Shown piece after piece: positions 41,860 to 51,854 of a DNA stretch of 64,000 bases (position 1 is the first letter of the stretch; every line of letters begins with the position of its first letter). The notes below the pieces were generated by a model. The model had not been told where the DNA came from and ran no database searches. It saw only the letters and a list, made by a program, of their open reading frames with translations. The stretch is taken from the NCBI GenBank assembly GCA_041686355.1, contig JAWLDZ010000006.1, forward strand, positions 1 through 64,000, in the 5' to 3' direction. A program made the translations under genes and the position numbers. The DNA comes from DSBN01 sp041686355. Its GTDB lineage: Bacteria > Spirochaetota > Spirochaetia > DSM-16054 > Sediminispirochaetaceae.

Positions 41860-44800
41860 GCAGGTGAAGGGAATACACAAAATATTACTCATGTGTAGTG
41901 TACTGCTGACCGTGTGGAGTCTGCAGATTCCTGCACAGACGGCAACATCCGCAGATACGGATTCAGACAGCCGTACACCGGCAGATCTTATAAAAGAAAC
42001 GGTTTACCTCGATATTACCACCTCCACCTACTATGAACTTCAAGAATGGCTGCAGAACCTCAATCTTCAGCAAAAAGGAAGTCGTCAGGATTTAGAGAAT
42101 CGATTACTGGAATACTACCGCACTTTGTTTAGCGAGGTGCCTCGCTCCGGTTTAGACAAATCCCAGACCGATTCTTCGCAAGCGGGGGCCGATAACATCC
42201 AAATCAAATCGGCACAGGAATTAAAGTACCTTCCTCAAGGGCAAGCGGAAGCCCTTATAGAGCTGAGCGGCGGGGTTAGTTTATACATGCGGGACACCGA
42301 AGGTAATACAAGCCACTCTGTTACCGCAAAGACTCTACTTTTTAATCAGCAAGAGAGCAGTATTACTGCACGGGGCGGGGTCCTTTACAAGATGGAACAG
42401 GATGGTTCGGACCAGGAATTTCAGGGCGAACAGATAAGCTTTAATATAGAGAATTACCGGGGTGTTTTTATACGGGGAATGAGCAGCAGAGAAAGTGAAG
42501 TCGAAGAGAATAAGATCAGCTTTTACTTTAAAGGCGGTTCAATTTACCGTATAAAAAGAGATATTGTTCACCTGGAAAAGGGAATCATCAGCTCAAGCCG
42601 TAGCGAGAACCCCTATTACCACCTTTCAGCCGAGAATGTGTGGATTCTTGGTTTGAATGAATGGGCCCTGCAGAATGCCACTCTGTATGTGGGACATGTA
42701 CCGCTTATGTATGTGCCTTTTTATTACCGACCCGGGGCCACCTTTGTGCTGCACCCATCAGTTGGGGTTAAAACAGTCGAGGGGTATTATTTTCAAACAA
42801 CTACCTATTTTCTCGGCCGACAACCGGAGGAGTTGGGAAAACAATCATCCCTCTCATTCTTGCAGGCATTGGACGAGGAAAAGCAGGAATACAATCAGGA
42901 GCTACGCGGTTTTTTTTTACATGGTACCCGCAGTAAGACAGAACCAAGCTGGGCCGAACGCACCGATTCTTTTGGGAAATTACAGGTTGACTATTATTCA
43001 CGCTTGGGCCTGCTCACGGCCTTAAACTTTAACTTACGCAAGCTCGGATGGATAGATACACTTGACTTACTTGCGGGAATCGGTCTTACCAACTATATTT
43101 ATCCCCTCTCTAATTACCCGGATGCTTATACAAGTTTTACTTTTGATCCAACTACTAATCAATACCGCAGCACGCCGCAAAAAACATATTTTTTTGGTAC
43201 CGAATTACCCTTTCGTTTCAGTTTCGATTTAGAGCTTGAATATACAAGAGACAACTTTCGTACAAGCTTGGATGTTCCCCTTTATACAGACCTGGAACTT
43301 CATGATCAACTGCGAAAACGGAACGAAACTCTGGGTTGGACCAAGTTGCTCACCGGCGAAGAAATTCAGGAGACCAGCGATACATCAGAATTCACAAACC
43401 CAAAGCTCTATCAGCATACTACCTTCCGCTGGGGCTTGGCAGAAAAATCAAAATATATAGATACTTTTAATTTTAGTAAAATTGATTCACGCTTAACGCT
43501 TTCCCAAAATAAGTTGGAAGCTGACGACGGAAGCCTTAACCAAATCGGATACTACTATCCTCGAACTTTCACTCCCATAGATATTGGGCTAAACATACGG
43601 GGCACCTTGATTAGCAAAGAAGATAGGGCAACGAGGCTGGAGGAGGAGGATGAGCGAGTCTCAAATAGCCAGGAAGATACCAGTTTGACGACTGAAGTAA
43701 GACCTCCATGGGAAATTCCTGACGATAAGGAGTTCCGTGAGCAGGGCAGCTCTCTATATAAGCTGCCCTCCCAGAGCGGTTCAATTCCTCTTCCTAGCAA
43801 AAAAGTACTGCCTATGTTTGCACATGATATGCACTATACCTTGAATCCCGGTTTGTCATATCATACCCAATACGATCCATCGATAGATGCTCCTGAAGAG
43901 GTTGAATTTTATCCCCTCTACTCGTATGTATTTGCTGATGGAACAGGGAACATCGATTATGGAATTGATCTGTTTAGGAATTCACTTCAATTTGATCAGA
44001 CCACTAAATTTCGCGGCCGCTATCGGGACCATTTTGCAGAAGAGGAGGGGTATGATTTAGAAAGTCTCATTGAACAGGATAGATCACTAAGCTATTTTTC
44101 CGTGTTCAGCATCTCTGATGTAAAACATTTTTTTTGGCTGCAACAGCCGGGACTCTCAAAATCATATACTAAGTATTCCATCGAAACCGAGCTGTATCGT
44201 TACAGGTATAACTCCGAGAACAGCAAGTTTGAGCAGTCTCTGCCGGAATGGTCTTCAGAAAGTATTCAAAATCATACTTCCGAAGTCCGTCTTGTATATG
44301 ATGGCTTGTTCGGGCAGCAATCGTTGTATACAATTTACCGAATGCCTCCGGATATGCAGCGAATTACCAGTGGTGTGAGCTTTGAATACAAACTTCTGGA
44401 AAGCTCTGCTGAAGGGGAGTATACAGAGTTGAACGATGGAAGCTGGCAGTTCGGACCCCTTTCACTGGATAGTCGCCTTACTTTTAACGAATCGAACACG
44501 CTGAACCAAAAGTTTACTCTTTTACATCCAACTTCGGGGCGCAATAGAAGTATCTCCACCGTAGATTTGAACTTTTTTTCCAATTCCCTGGGATTGTACG
44601 AAGAATTTGAATGGAATTTAAGCGAAAACCGACCTGAAAAAAGTTTGAGCACGGTCAACTTCTGGTGGCTAAGCGGAGCTTTTGAAATGCGACATACCGA
44701 AGGCTACACTTTTTCTACACCAGATGGATGGGAGTCCGATAGCACAGAACGTTTTCAAGCCTACCAGTTGTCTGCTCAACTGAAAGTACCTGTCGAACCC

Positions 44801-45283
44801 GATCCGTTCTGGAAAGGCAGAATAACTTTGTCTTCAAGCCTCAGCTCTGCCCTGCAATTAAACTTGCTGCGGTATACCGACAGTATACTTCAGTTTTCCT
44901 GGGATACTCAGCTTGAAATAGCAGAGTTTTTAGCTCTAAAATTCAGTGTAACCTCTTCTAACAGCACTATTTACAGGTACTTCCCCTCATTTGCTGATGA
45001 GCTTGGAGTATCCAGGCTGAATGTAGTAGAGGATCTACTTAAATCTTTTAACTTTTTTAAGCCGGATGACCGTCTGGAATCTAATTTCAATCTACACGAT
45101 ATCTCCTTTTCGCTTGTCCACTATATGCACGATTGGCAACTCAATATGGAGTATAAGGGAAACCCAGAATTGAACGAGACAAACAGGTACACATGGAGAA
45201 GTGAATTTAGTATATTCGTACAGTGGAATCCGATTCCTGAAATTAAAAAACAGATAGACGGCACCGATGAAGGCTTACAGTAG
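41849..45283 (+). CDS. LptD/OstA-like outer-membrane protein with SAP-like motif
   Basis: A very large exported protein of 1144 aa. A signal peptide (cleavage near IPAQTA) is followed at about 59-90 by a SAP-like helix-turn-helix (YYELQEWLQNLNL ... GSRQDLENRLL), an OstA-like beta-jellyroll (about 125-260; ELSGGVSLYMRDTEG, GGVLYKME), and then the LptD-type transition VPLMYVPFYYRPGATFVLHP with some 800 residues of alternating aromatic strands, as for a barrel. It should span the outer membrane. Spirochaetes of the treponeme group have such a protein next to uvrA. An alternative GTG start at 41864 would give a tidier signal peptide. Confidence 0.82.
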   Translation: MYSKQVKGIHKILLMCSVLLTVWSLQIPAQTATSADTDSDSRTPADLIKETVYLDITTSTYYELQEWLQNLNLQQKGSRQDLENRLLEYYRTLFSEVPRSGLDKSQTDSSQAGADNIQIKSAQELKYLPQGQAEALIELSGGVSLYMRDTEGNTSHSVTAKTLLFNQQESSITARGGVLYKMEQDGSDQEFQGEQISFNIENYRGVFIRGMSSRESEVEENKISFYFKGGSIYRIKRDIVHLEKGIISSSRSENPYYHLSAENVWILGLNEWALQNATLYVGHVPLMYVPFYYRPGATFVLHPSVGVKTVEGYYFQTTTYFLGRQPEELGKQSSLSFLQALDEEKQEYNQELRGFFLHGTRSKTEPSWAERTDSFGKLQVDYYSRLGLLTALNFNLRKLGWIDTLDLLAGIGLTNYIYPLSNYPDAYTSFTFDPTTNQYRSTPQKTYFFGTELPFRFSFDLELEYTRDNFRTSLDVPLYTDLELHDQLRKRNETLGWTKLLTGEEIQETSDTSEFTNPKLYQHTTFRWGLAEKSKYIDTFNFSKIDSRLTLSQNKLEADDGSLNQIGYYYPRTFTPIDIGLNIRGTLISKEDRATRLEEEDERVSNSQEDTSLTTEVRPPWEIPDDKEFREQGSSLYKLPSQSGSIPLPSKKVLPMFAHDMHYTLNPGLSYHTQYDPSIDAPEEVEFYPLYSYVFADGTGNIDYGIDLFRNSLQFDQTTKFRGRYRDHFAEEEGYDLESLIEQDRSLSYFSVFSISDVKHFFWLQQPGLSKSYTKYSIETELYRYRYNSENSKFEQSLPEWSSESIQNHTSEVRLVYDGLFGQQSLYTIYRMPPDMQRITSGVSFEYKLLESSAEGEYTELNDGSWQFGPLSLDSRLTFNESNTLNQKFTLLHPTSGRNRSISTVDLNFFSNSLGLYEEFEWNLSENRPEKSLSTVNFWWLSGAFEMRHTEGYTFSTPDGWESDSTERFQAYQLSAQLKVPVEPDPFWKGRITLSSSLSSALQLNLLRYTDSILQFSWDTQLEIAEFLALKFSVTSSNSTIYRYFPSFADELGVSRLNVVEDLLKSFNFFKPDDRLESNFNLHDISFSLVHYMHDWQLNMEYKGNPELNETNRYTWRSEFSIFVQWNPIPEIKKQIDGTDEGLQ

Positions 45284-45299
45284 CTCTGCTGTACAGTAC

Positions 45300-45329
45300 T
45301 TGACGTAAGAAAGGGAGCATGGATACACT
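45300..45329 (+). promoter_or_regulatory. candidate promoter of the phoH operon
   Basis: TTGACG (45300-45305), an 18-nt spacer and TACACT (45324-45329), 21 nt before the TTG start of phoH and just ahead of its ribosome binding site. Confidence 0.5.
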
Positions 45330-45349
45330 TCCCAAGGAGGCTATATTAC

Positions 45350-46306
45350 TTGAGTAACAGTTTTACCATTGTACTTGATGATCAACATACACTAAAAGAT
45401 ATCTGCGGGGTACAAGATGAGAACTTGCAGGCTCTAGAGCAAGCCCTGGAAGCACGGATATTCACCAGAGGAAATGAGCTCATTTTAGATTCTGAAGACG
45501 CGGAAGTACAAGCAGACTTTTCTGAGGTGATTCGGCAGATTAAAGAACACCAGCGCATAGGGCATACACCAAATCCTGACCTAGTTAGAACTATACATAA
45601 GACTGTGACAGTAGAAAAAGAGGGCATGGGAGACCTGTTAAAGGAACTCCATATTACTATACCGAGCAGTCCAAAGGTATTCCCCCGAAATGTTCGCCAA
45701 GCCCAGTTTATAGAGGGAATGACAAACTACGATATTTGCTTTGCGATAGGACCTGCCGGCACAGGAAAAACATATTTGGCGGTAGCCTATGCCCTGAAGG
45801 AGATCCTGGAGCGAAGAAAGAAAAAGCTCATTCTTACCCGTCCGGTTGTGGAGGCGGGGGAGAGCTTAGGTTTTCTTCCGGGGGATTTGACACAAAAAAT
45901 AAGTCCCTACTTGCGGCCCCTGTATGATGCAATGGACGATCTTCTGCCGTTGCAGGTGATCAACAAGCTGGAAGAGAGCCGTATTATTGAAATTGCTCCA
46001 CTGGCATATATGCGAGGACGCAGTTTAAAAGATAGTTATATAGTATTAGACGAAGCTCAAAATACGACCAGGGAACAAATGAAGATGTTCCTTACCAGAA
46101 TTGGCGAAGGCTCGAAAGCTATCATTACCGGAGATGTGACTCAAATTGACCTTCCCAAATCTCAAAATTCTGGTTTACTCCACGCGCAAAGCGTACTAGA
46201 GTCGGTGGAGGAGATCTTTTTCACCCATTTCAATTATCAAGATGTAGTGAGGAACCCTATCGTTAAAAAAATAGTACGAGCGTATGAGAATGAAAGTAAA
46301 CGGTAA
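45350..46306 (+). CDS. PhoH-family ATPase (YbeZ-like)
   Basis: A 318-aa cytoplasmic ATPase with Walker A GPAGTGKT (about 134-141) and Walker B IVLDEAQN; TRPVVEAGESLGFLPGD is diagnostic of the PhoH/YbeZ family. YbeZ works with YbeY in rRNA and RNA metabolism, and ybeY lies two genes downstream. The start is TTG, fixed by CAAGGAGG 9 nt upstream. The end overlaps pgpH by 23 nt. Confidence 0.92.
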   Translation: MSNSFTIVLDDQHTLKDICGVQDENLQALEQALEARIFTRGNELILDSEDAEVQADFSEVIRQIKEHQRIGHTPNPDLVRTIHKTVTVEKEGMGDLLKELHITIPSSPKVFPRNVRQAQFIEGMTNYDICFAIGPAGTGKTYLAVAYALKEILERRKKKLILTRPVVEAGESLGFLPGDLTQKISPYLRPLYDAMDDLLPLQVINKLEESRIIEIAPLAYMRGRSLKDSYIVLDEAQNTTREQMKMFLTRIGEGSKAIITGDVTQIDLPKSQNSGLLHAQSVLESVEEIFFTHFNYQDVVRNPIVKKIVRAYENESKR

Positions 46307-48473
46307 TTCTAAAAATACTATTACCGGATATGCAAAAAAAAACCGCAGCCTGCTTATTTATATACTACTCGCGTATGTGCTGAATGTCGGATTCCTCATC
46401 ACTGGAACTCAAATACAACTGCCCTTATACAAACAGAAACTGCGCAGCCTGGAGTCCGGACAAGTTGCGGACTTCCGGGTAAAGGCTGAAAGTGAAATAT
46501 ACTATGTTGATAATGATAAGACTGAAGAACTAAAAGAGCGCCAAGCCTCTACTGTCTTACCTGTATACACCATAGAAGAAACTAAGGTTTTGAATCTCAT
46601 AAGTCATTTTGAGAGGTTTGCATCGTTTTACATGCGGGAAGGTCAGGACTTACCGCCCCAAGAGCTAATTGAAGAGCTTTCGTTGCAATTTCCCAATCGA
46701 TTCAGCACCCAGGATATAGAGATTCTTGCAGACGCGGAGGAATTACCGGAGACTCTTCCCTTGATTGAGGAGGAACTGCGAACTTTACTGGAAAACGGGA
46801 TTTTTCCCTCTGACGTGAAAACTATACCGAACGAGAGCGGAGTACTGCAGTTGTGGCACTGGAAGGGAGATGAAAAACTGCATGAAAAGTATACTCAAAA
46901 AAATATCATTACAGAAGACGAGATAGAAAGCGTAGGTCAACAGAAAATTACATCATATAATGTTGAGCGTGAAACAAAAGCGGCGGCAGTAATGCTGCTG
47001 AGTAATTTTGCCGAGCAAACCGCCTATTATAATGCTACCCTCACAGCTGCCTTAAAGGAACAGGCACGGCAGCAAATACAACCAATTACCTATCACATAC
47101 GGAAGGGGGAACTCCTGATTTCGGAAGGTGATATTGTGAGCCAGGAGGATATGCGGAAGGTCGAGGCCCTATTAGAAAAGCGTCCTAAGCCGGATGTTCA
47201 AGAGAGTATCGCAATTATTCTATATGTAACCGGAATCTTCTTTCTGGCAATTATAATGTACAAACCTCTTCTTCAGAGGAGCCGGCGATTCTATCAACAC
47301 ACCTACATACTCCTGATAGCATCAGTTGTCTTTACACTCAATATTTTCTTGGTACTAACTTTCTCTCTGATACCCGCCGGGCAGCCGGTGTCGATGGGTA
47401 TATTCACCGCTTTAATAAGTATGTTGATAGCTACTCTCATTAGTCAGAGGGTGGGCATAATATCTTCTCTGCTGCTGTCTTTGATCTTTTTTGCGATACC
47501 TGATATAGATATTTATACATTTATCTTTTCTTTTTTAGCAGGGATCACTGCAACCTATCTTATCCGCAACGCCGAAAAGAGAATTGATCTTGTGGCGGGA
47601 ACCTTAAAGTTGGCTATAGTGGTTGCGCTGATAATCGTGATAATCGGACTGTTTCAACAGAAAGATGCCGGTTGGTATCTGAAAGCCGGAGGATTTGGGA
47701 TCATTCACGCCTTTATCACCGGGGCCTTAAATCTTGCGCTACTACCGGCCTTCGAACATCTTCTAAATGCTCCGACAGTATTTCGCTTACGGGAATTGTC
47801 GGATACCAATACGCCCTTGTTTAAACGTATGATGACCGTGGCCGCCGGCACCTACAGCCATTCGATGGGTGTTGCAAATTTGGCTGAATCAGCCTGCCGC
47901 GAAATCGGGGCAAACCACCTTTTGGCGCGGGTAGGTGCTTATTATCACGATATTGGAAAGATGGACCAACCCGATTACTTTATCGAAAATCAACAGGACA
48001 AAAATCGTCATGATGAAATTACTCCCAACCTTTCAGTAGCGGTAATCAAATCGCATGTTAAAATCGGCAAAGAAAGGGCCAAAGAGTTAAAACTGCCCCC
48101 TGAGGTGGTGGAAATCGTATCGGACCATCACGGCAGTGATGTTATCGGCTACTTCTATCAGCAGGCCTTAAAAAAAGGGGGCAAAGCGGTGCCGGAAGAG
48201 TTCTCATACAATGGCACTCCACCGAGGTCAAAGGAATCTGCGGTGGTGATGCTGGCGGATACCATCGAGGCACAGTCGAGAACAATAAAGAAACCCTCTG
48301 TACAGAAGTTCGAAAAAATGGTCTGGGATGCTATTATGCATAAAGTGAGCCGTAAACAGATGAGTAATACTGAACTAAGTTTTCGAGATATAGAAATCAT
48401 CAAAAATAGTTTTATTCAGATATTAGCCGGTCAATTTCATAACCGGATTGAATATCCTGACCAAAAGAGTTAA
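46284..48473 (+). CDS. pgpH: 7TM-HD family protein, PgpH-like cyclic-di-AMP phosphodiesterase
   Basis: A 729-aa inner-membrane protein. An N-terminal helix (about 22-42), an extracytoplasmic 7TMR-HDED domain (about 50-300), about seven membrane helices (about 305-490) and a cytoplasmic HD domain with THSM-type HSMGVANLAE and YYHDIGK near 554. In Firmicutes this architecture is PgpH, which hydrolyses c-di-AMP. The start within phoH is an ATG without a clear ribosome binding site; a second ATG follows two codons later. No diadenylate cyclase gene is in the window. Confidence 0.9.
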   Translation: MRMKVNGNSKNTITGYAKKNRSLLIYILLAYVLNVGFLITGTQIQLPLYKQKLRSLESGQVADFRVKAESEIYYVDNDKTEELKERQASTVLPVYTIEETKVLNLISHFERFASFYMREGQDLPPQELIEELSLQFPNRFSTQDIEILADAEELPETLPLIEEELRTLLENGIFPSDVKTIPNESGVLQLWHWKGDEKLHEKYTQKNIITEDEIESVGQQKITSYNVERETKAAAVMLLSNFAEQTAYYNATLTAALKEQARQQIQPITYHIRKGELLISEGDIVSQEDMRKVEALLEKRPKPDVQESIAIILYVTGIFFLAIIMYKPLLQRSRRFYQHTYILLIASVVFTLNIFLVLTFSLIPAGQPVSMGIFTALISMLIATLISQRVGIISSLLLSLIFFAIPDIDIYTFIFSFLAGITATYLIRNAEKRIDLVAGTLKLAIVVALIIVIIGLFQQKDAGWYLKAGGFGIIHAFITGALNLALLPAFEHLLNAPTVFRLRELSDTNTPLFKRMMTVAAGTYSHSMGVANLAESACREIGANHLLARVGAYYHDIGKMDQPDYFIENQQDKNRHDEITPNLSVAVIKSHVKIGKERAKELKLPPEVVEIVSDHHGSDVIGYFYQQALKKGGKAVPEEFSYNGTPPRSKESAVVMLADTIEAQSRTIKKPSVQKFEKMVWDAIMHKVSRKQMSNTELSFRDIEIIKNSFIQILAGQFHNRIEYPDQKS

Positions 48474-48492
48474 AGGTAAGTATGAGCAGACT

Positions 48493-48963
48493 ATGAACAG
48501 GATAGAAATAAGCACTGAGGCAATTGAGCCTCCGGACTGGCTGGATAAGGCCGCTGAGTTTTGCAAACTGGTTCTTGAAAAACTGGATATACGGGGCTGG
48601 GAGGTTTCATTGCTCTTCTGTGATGATAATTTTATGCAGTCCTTAAACCGTCAATACCGCAACAAGGACGAGGCGACAGACGTTTTGAGTTTTGCAGCTT
48701 TCGCGGATGAACAGGAAAAAGGTTTCGGCACTTTAGCAGATCGTGCTACAATCACAGCCGGAGACATAGTGATATCATTAGACACCCTGCAGCGTCATGC
48801 ACAGGAGTTTTCAATCCCCGAAAGTGAAGAGCTGAAACGCTTGTTGATTCATGGTATACTGCACTTAGCAGGAATGAATCATGCCACCAACTCACCGGAG
48901 GAAAGCATGCTGCAGAAGCAGGAAACACTAATGAAGCAGATGACAGGAGAGACTATATTTTGA
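48493..48963 (+). CDS. ybeY: endoribonuclease YbeY
   Basis: About 156 aa. The metal-binding motif HGILHLAGMNH carries the three zinc histidines (H-x3-H-x5-H); the usual Asp before the last His is Asn here. NKDEATDVLSF is the second family signature. YbeY matures 16S rRNA 3' ends and takes part in ribosome quality control. The ATG at 48493 lies 19 nt after pgpH; the frame opens upstream with a TTG inside pgpH. The stop overlaps the next gene (TTGA). Confidence 0.94.
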   Translation: MNRIEISTEAIEPPDWLDKAAEFCKLVLEKLDIRGWEVSLLFCDDNFMQSLNRQYRNKDEATDVLSFAAFADEQEKGFGTLADRATITAGDIVISLDTLQRHAQEFSIPESEELKRLLIHGILHLAGMNHATNSPEESMLQKQETLMKQMTGETIF

Positions 48964-49754
48964 GTACCCCTTCTTTTTTTAAAAAGTTGTTTGGAATCTC
49001 ACGGCAGCAAAACGATACCCAGAGCGATGACTACAATAGTCTCAATTTTGAAGAGCAGGATATGATTCGCGGGGTAGTAACCCTTTCAGATACGACGGTG
49101 AAAGAGGTGATCGTCCCGCGTATAGATGTCGAGTTCGTAGCAATTGAATCTACCTTTAACGAGCTGCTTGATACTCTAGGCGAGGGGGGCTACTCAAGGT
49201 TTCCCGTATACAAAGATACAATCGATAATGTGGTCGGCATCCTCTATGTAAAGGATCTGCTGAAACAGGTGAAGAGTCAGGAAGATTTTAGTGTCGAAAA
49301 AATAATCAGACGCCCTTATTTTGTACCGGAGAGTAAGCGCCTGGATTCTTTGTTGCGTGAGTTTAAACGAAGAAAAGTTCATATTGCCGTGGCTGTAGAT
49401 GAGTATGGCGGGGTGTCCGGCATTGTCTGCTTAGAGGACATCATTGAAGAGATTGTAGGCGACATACAGGATGAGTTTGACAACGAGGTAGAAGATATTC
49501 TAGAGATCGGAGAGGGAACATATTTGTGCGATGCCAGAGTTGATATCGAAGATCTAAATGAAAAGCTCAGTCTGATGCTTCCTGAGGAAGATTTTGATAC
49601 CCTGGGCGGCTTTGTCTTTGACATGTTTGGAAAAATTCCTGTGAAGTACGAAAAAGTAAAATACAGTGGAATTGATTTTATCATTCAAGAAATGGATGGA
49701 CATAAAATAAAAACTGTAAAATTAGTAATTAAGGATAGCGACAGTGCCGCATAG
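48960..49754 (+). CDS. CBS-domain protein of the HlyC/CorC (TlyC) family
   Basis: A 264-aa soluble protein: two CBS domains (about 60-180; VKEVIVPRIDVEF, VAVDEYGGVSGIV) and a C-terminal CorC_HlyC FAD-fold domain (about 195-262). It lacks the membrane DUF21 domain of full-length CorB/CorC-type proteins. Related proteins are annotated TlyC haemolysin or CorC Mg/Co efflux factors. The start is a TTG overlapping the ybeY stop, with AGGAGA 8-9 nt upstream. Confidence 0.9.
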   Translation: MSTPSFFKKLFGISRQQNDTQSDDYNSLNFEEQDMIRGVVTLSDTTVKEVIVPRIDVEFVAIESTFNELLDTLGEGGYSRFPVYKDTIDNVVGILYVKDLLKQVKSQEDFSVEKIIRRPYFVPESKRLDSLLREFKRRKVHIAVAVDEYGGVSGIVCLEDIIEEIVGDIQDEFDNEVEDILEIGEGTYLCDARVDIEDLNEKLSLMLPEEDFDTLGGFVFDMFGKIPVKYEKVKYSGIDFIIQEMDGHKIKTVKLVIKDSDSAA

Positions 49755-51771
49755 ATGCGGGAAAACAAAAAAGATAGGGAGCGCTCTGAGCCTTATAATT
49801 CTCAGTTGGATATTATTGGTATCGGCTGTGAATCCAGCGGTCGACCTGTATCAGCAGGGTGAAGAACGGCTTCAGTCCGGCGATGTGTACGGAGCGATCG
49901 ATCTTTTTAAAGAATCCCTTTCTTACAATGCGGATTATGTAGGCCCCTTATACGGTCTGGGGCAAGCTTATTTTAAACTGGAAGAATATGAGCAAGCCCT
50001 TGTATATACACGGCAAGCGCGTAGGCTTGACCGTAACAATACCAACATCACCGCCCTAGAAGGAAGGATCAACACCGGACTGGGAAAGTATGAGGAAGCG
50101 GAGAGAACTTTTAATGAAATTCTCGAAAGAGAGCCCCACAATCTTGATGCCCAGTTTGGAATGGCCGAGCTGCATGCTGCTATGGGCAGCGTCGAAAATG
50201 CGATTGCCGGATATCAAAGGGCCCTAGAATCGGATCCATACAACCGCCGCGGCTTGTTATCTGCAGCGCTCTTGTACAGTGCCCAAAATAACCTCCAGGA
50301 GGCTGCCGAGCTTATCCAAACGGCAGTAGACAGTTATCCAGAGGATCCGCGGGTACACTCTATTGCCGCTGAGTATTACTTCAAACGGGATAACCCCCGA
50401 AAAGCTGAAGAGCATGCTCGTCAAGCACTTCAATTGGATTCAGAATCTGAAGATGCGATATACGTGCTTATACGAATTTTATTTGCACAAAACAGGTTCA
50501 CCGATGCCATCGATGCAGTGGAAAAAAATATCAATATAGATCGTGACAACCCGCTTTTATGGTACCTAAGGGCAAATGCATATTGGAAAACCGGAGATCA
50601 ACAGCGGGCTTTGGAGAGCTTCTTTACCGCCTTAAGCCTTAAGCCAAGTGATGAAATTTCACGAATCGCCTTGGAAGAGTTTCTTACGGATCGTTTCGGA
50701 GGGGATTCTCAGGAAAGGAAAAATGCCGCCGAAATCAGATTTGAGAACGGGGCTGCCTACGAACGGGACAATCGAATTGAACTTGCCCGTCAAGAATACC
50801 GTCGAGGCCTGATGCTAAACCCTTACAGCCGTGAGGGACGGCAGATGTATGCGGCCACCTTCAAGCGGTCTGATAACATAGGGAAATACCTTTCTATTTT
50901 GGAGGTACTTGAGGCGGAGGGGAATACGAACCAAGAAATACAAGATGAGATCGAGATTTACACAAGCTTGCGCGAAGAGAGTATTGCCCAGTCGTGGAAC
51001 GTTGATCAGTTTGCCATAGATCGTTATCACTACAGAATTGCACTCTTTACCAATAATACTCAGTCACAGGTAATTCATCTAGGGGCTGAAGAATATATAA
51101 CAAGTTACATGCAGGGAATACTCCAGGGCAATGAGCATGTTGATATTGTAGATACCGGTTCTGTTGATTCCTTTGCAGAGGCTTTCAAAAGGGCACGAGA
51201 AACAGATATCGATTATTTTATAGTTATTACTTATCGAGAAGGAGAGCGGGCTTTCAAGAGTTCGGCAAAGGTGTACAACGGGTCTACAGGAACCGTTATA
51301 AAGACTTTTAGCAGTTTACGTACAGGAAATAGACGGGTCAGTCAAGCGCTCATACGAATCGCCGGATCTTTCTCTGATGACTTACCATTGCGGGGCAGGA
51401 TTTACCGAAGACAGGATAATACGGCCTTACTCGATGTGGGCGATTTCCAAGGTGTTTCTCCTGACGACCGATTTAATGTAATTCGCGAAGAAAATTTGGA
51501 GCTTGCGGATAACCGGTTTGCCTTAGAGTACAATGAGCGTTATATTCTAGGGTACATAGAGATAAGCAGCGTAGATGATCTTCTTTCAGAGGGACAAATA
51601 CACACAGATCAATTTTTCGATTTAATAAATCCCGGGGATGCGGTAATTCCTGAGAACAGTACTGACGAAGGTGAAGACGAAAACACAGCGGCTTCCGACG
51701 AGGGTGCTGATCTCCGCGAATCCCCCGTAATTCCCTCGGAGATCTATAAATCGCTGCTCGAGATAGAGTGA
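49744..51771 (+). CDS. exported TPR-repeat protein
   Basis: A 675-aa protein. Signal peptide (RCGKTKK then a hydrophobic core to about 32) followed by about nine TPR units over residues 35-320 (GDVYGAIDLFKESL; EEYEQALVYTRQARRLDR; GKYEEAERTFNEIL). After a linker comes a mixed alpha/beta domain (about 425-560; YHYRIALFTNN) and a beta domain with LLDVGDFQGVSPDDRFNVI, then an acidic tail. It probably sits in the periplasm. The start is a GTG with AAGGA upstream, overlapping the CBS gene by 11 nt. The specific role is unknown. Confidence 0.82.
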   Translation: MPHRCGKTKKIGSALSLIILSWILLVSAVNPAVDLYQQGEERLQSGDVYGAIDLFKESLSYNADYVGPLYGLGQAYFKLEEYEQALVYTRQARRLDRNNTNITALEGRINTGLGKYEEAERTFNEILEREPHNLDAQFGMAELHAAMGSVENAIAGYQRALESDPYNRRGLLSAALLYSAQNNLQEAAELIQTAVDSYPEDPRVHSIAAEYYFKRDNPRKAEEHARQALQLDSESEDAIYVLIRILFAQNRFTDAIDAVEKNINIDRDNPLLWYLRANAYWKTGDQQRALESFFTALSLKPSDEISRIALEEFLTDRFGGDSQERKNAAEIRFENGAAYERDNRIELARQEYRRGLMLNPYSREGRQMYAATFKRSDNIGKYLSILEVLEAEGNTNQEIQDEIEIYTSLREESIAQSWNVDQFAIDRYHYRIALFTNNTQSQVIHLGAEEYITSYMQGILQGNEHVDIVDTGSVDSFAEAFKRARETDIDYFIVITYREGERAFKSSAKVYNGSTGTVIKTFSSLRTGNRRVSQALIRIAGSFSDDLPLRGRIYRRQDNTALLDVGDFQGVSPDDRFNVIREENLELADNRFALEYNERYILGYIEISSVDDLLSEGQIHTDQFFDLINPGDAVIPENSTDEGEDENTAASDEGADLRESPVIPSEIYKSLLEIE

Positions 51772-51787
51772 TTCCTGGAGTGATTTA

Positions 51788-51816
51788 TTGACATATATTT
51801 CCCTATATCATATAGT
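51788..51816 (+). promoter_or_regulatory. promoter of the gapA-pgk-tpiA-secG operon
   Basis: Perfect -35 TTGACA (51788-51793), a 17-nt spacer and TATAGT (51811-51816): a strong consensus promoter, fitting a highly expressed glycolytic operon. The leader is about 32 nt with AGGAGG near its end. Confidence 0.85.
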
Positions 51817-51854
51817 TTAGGCTCACAAAAAGATTTATAAGCTAGGAGGATAAG

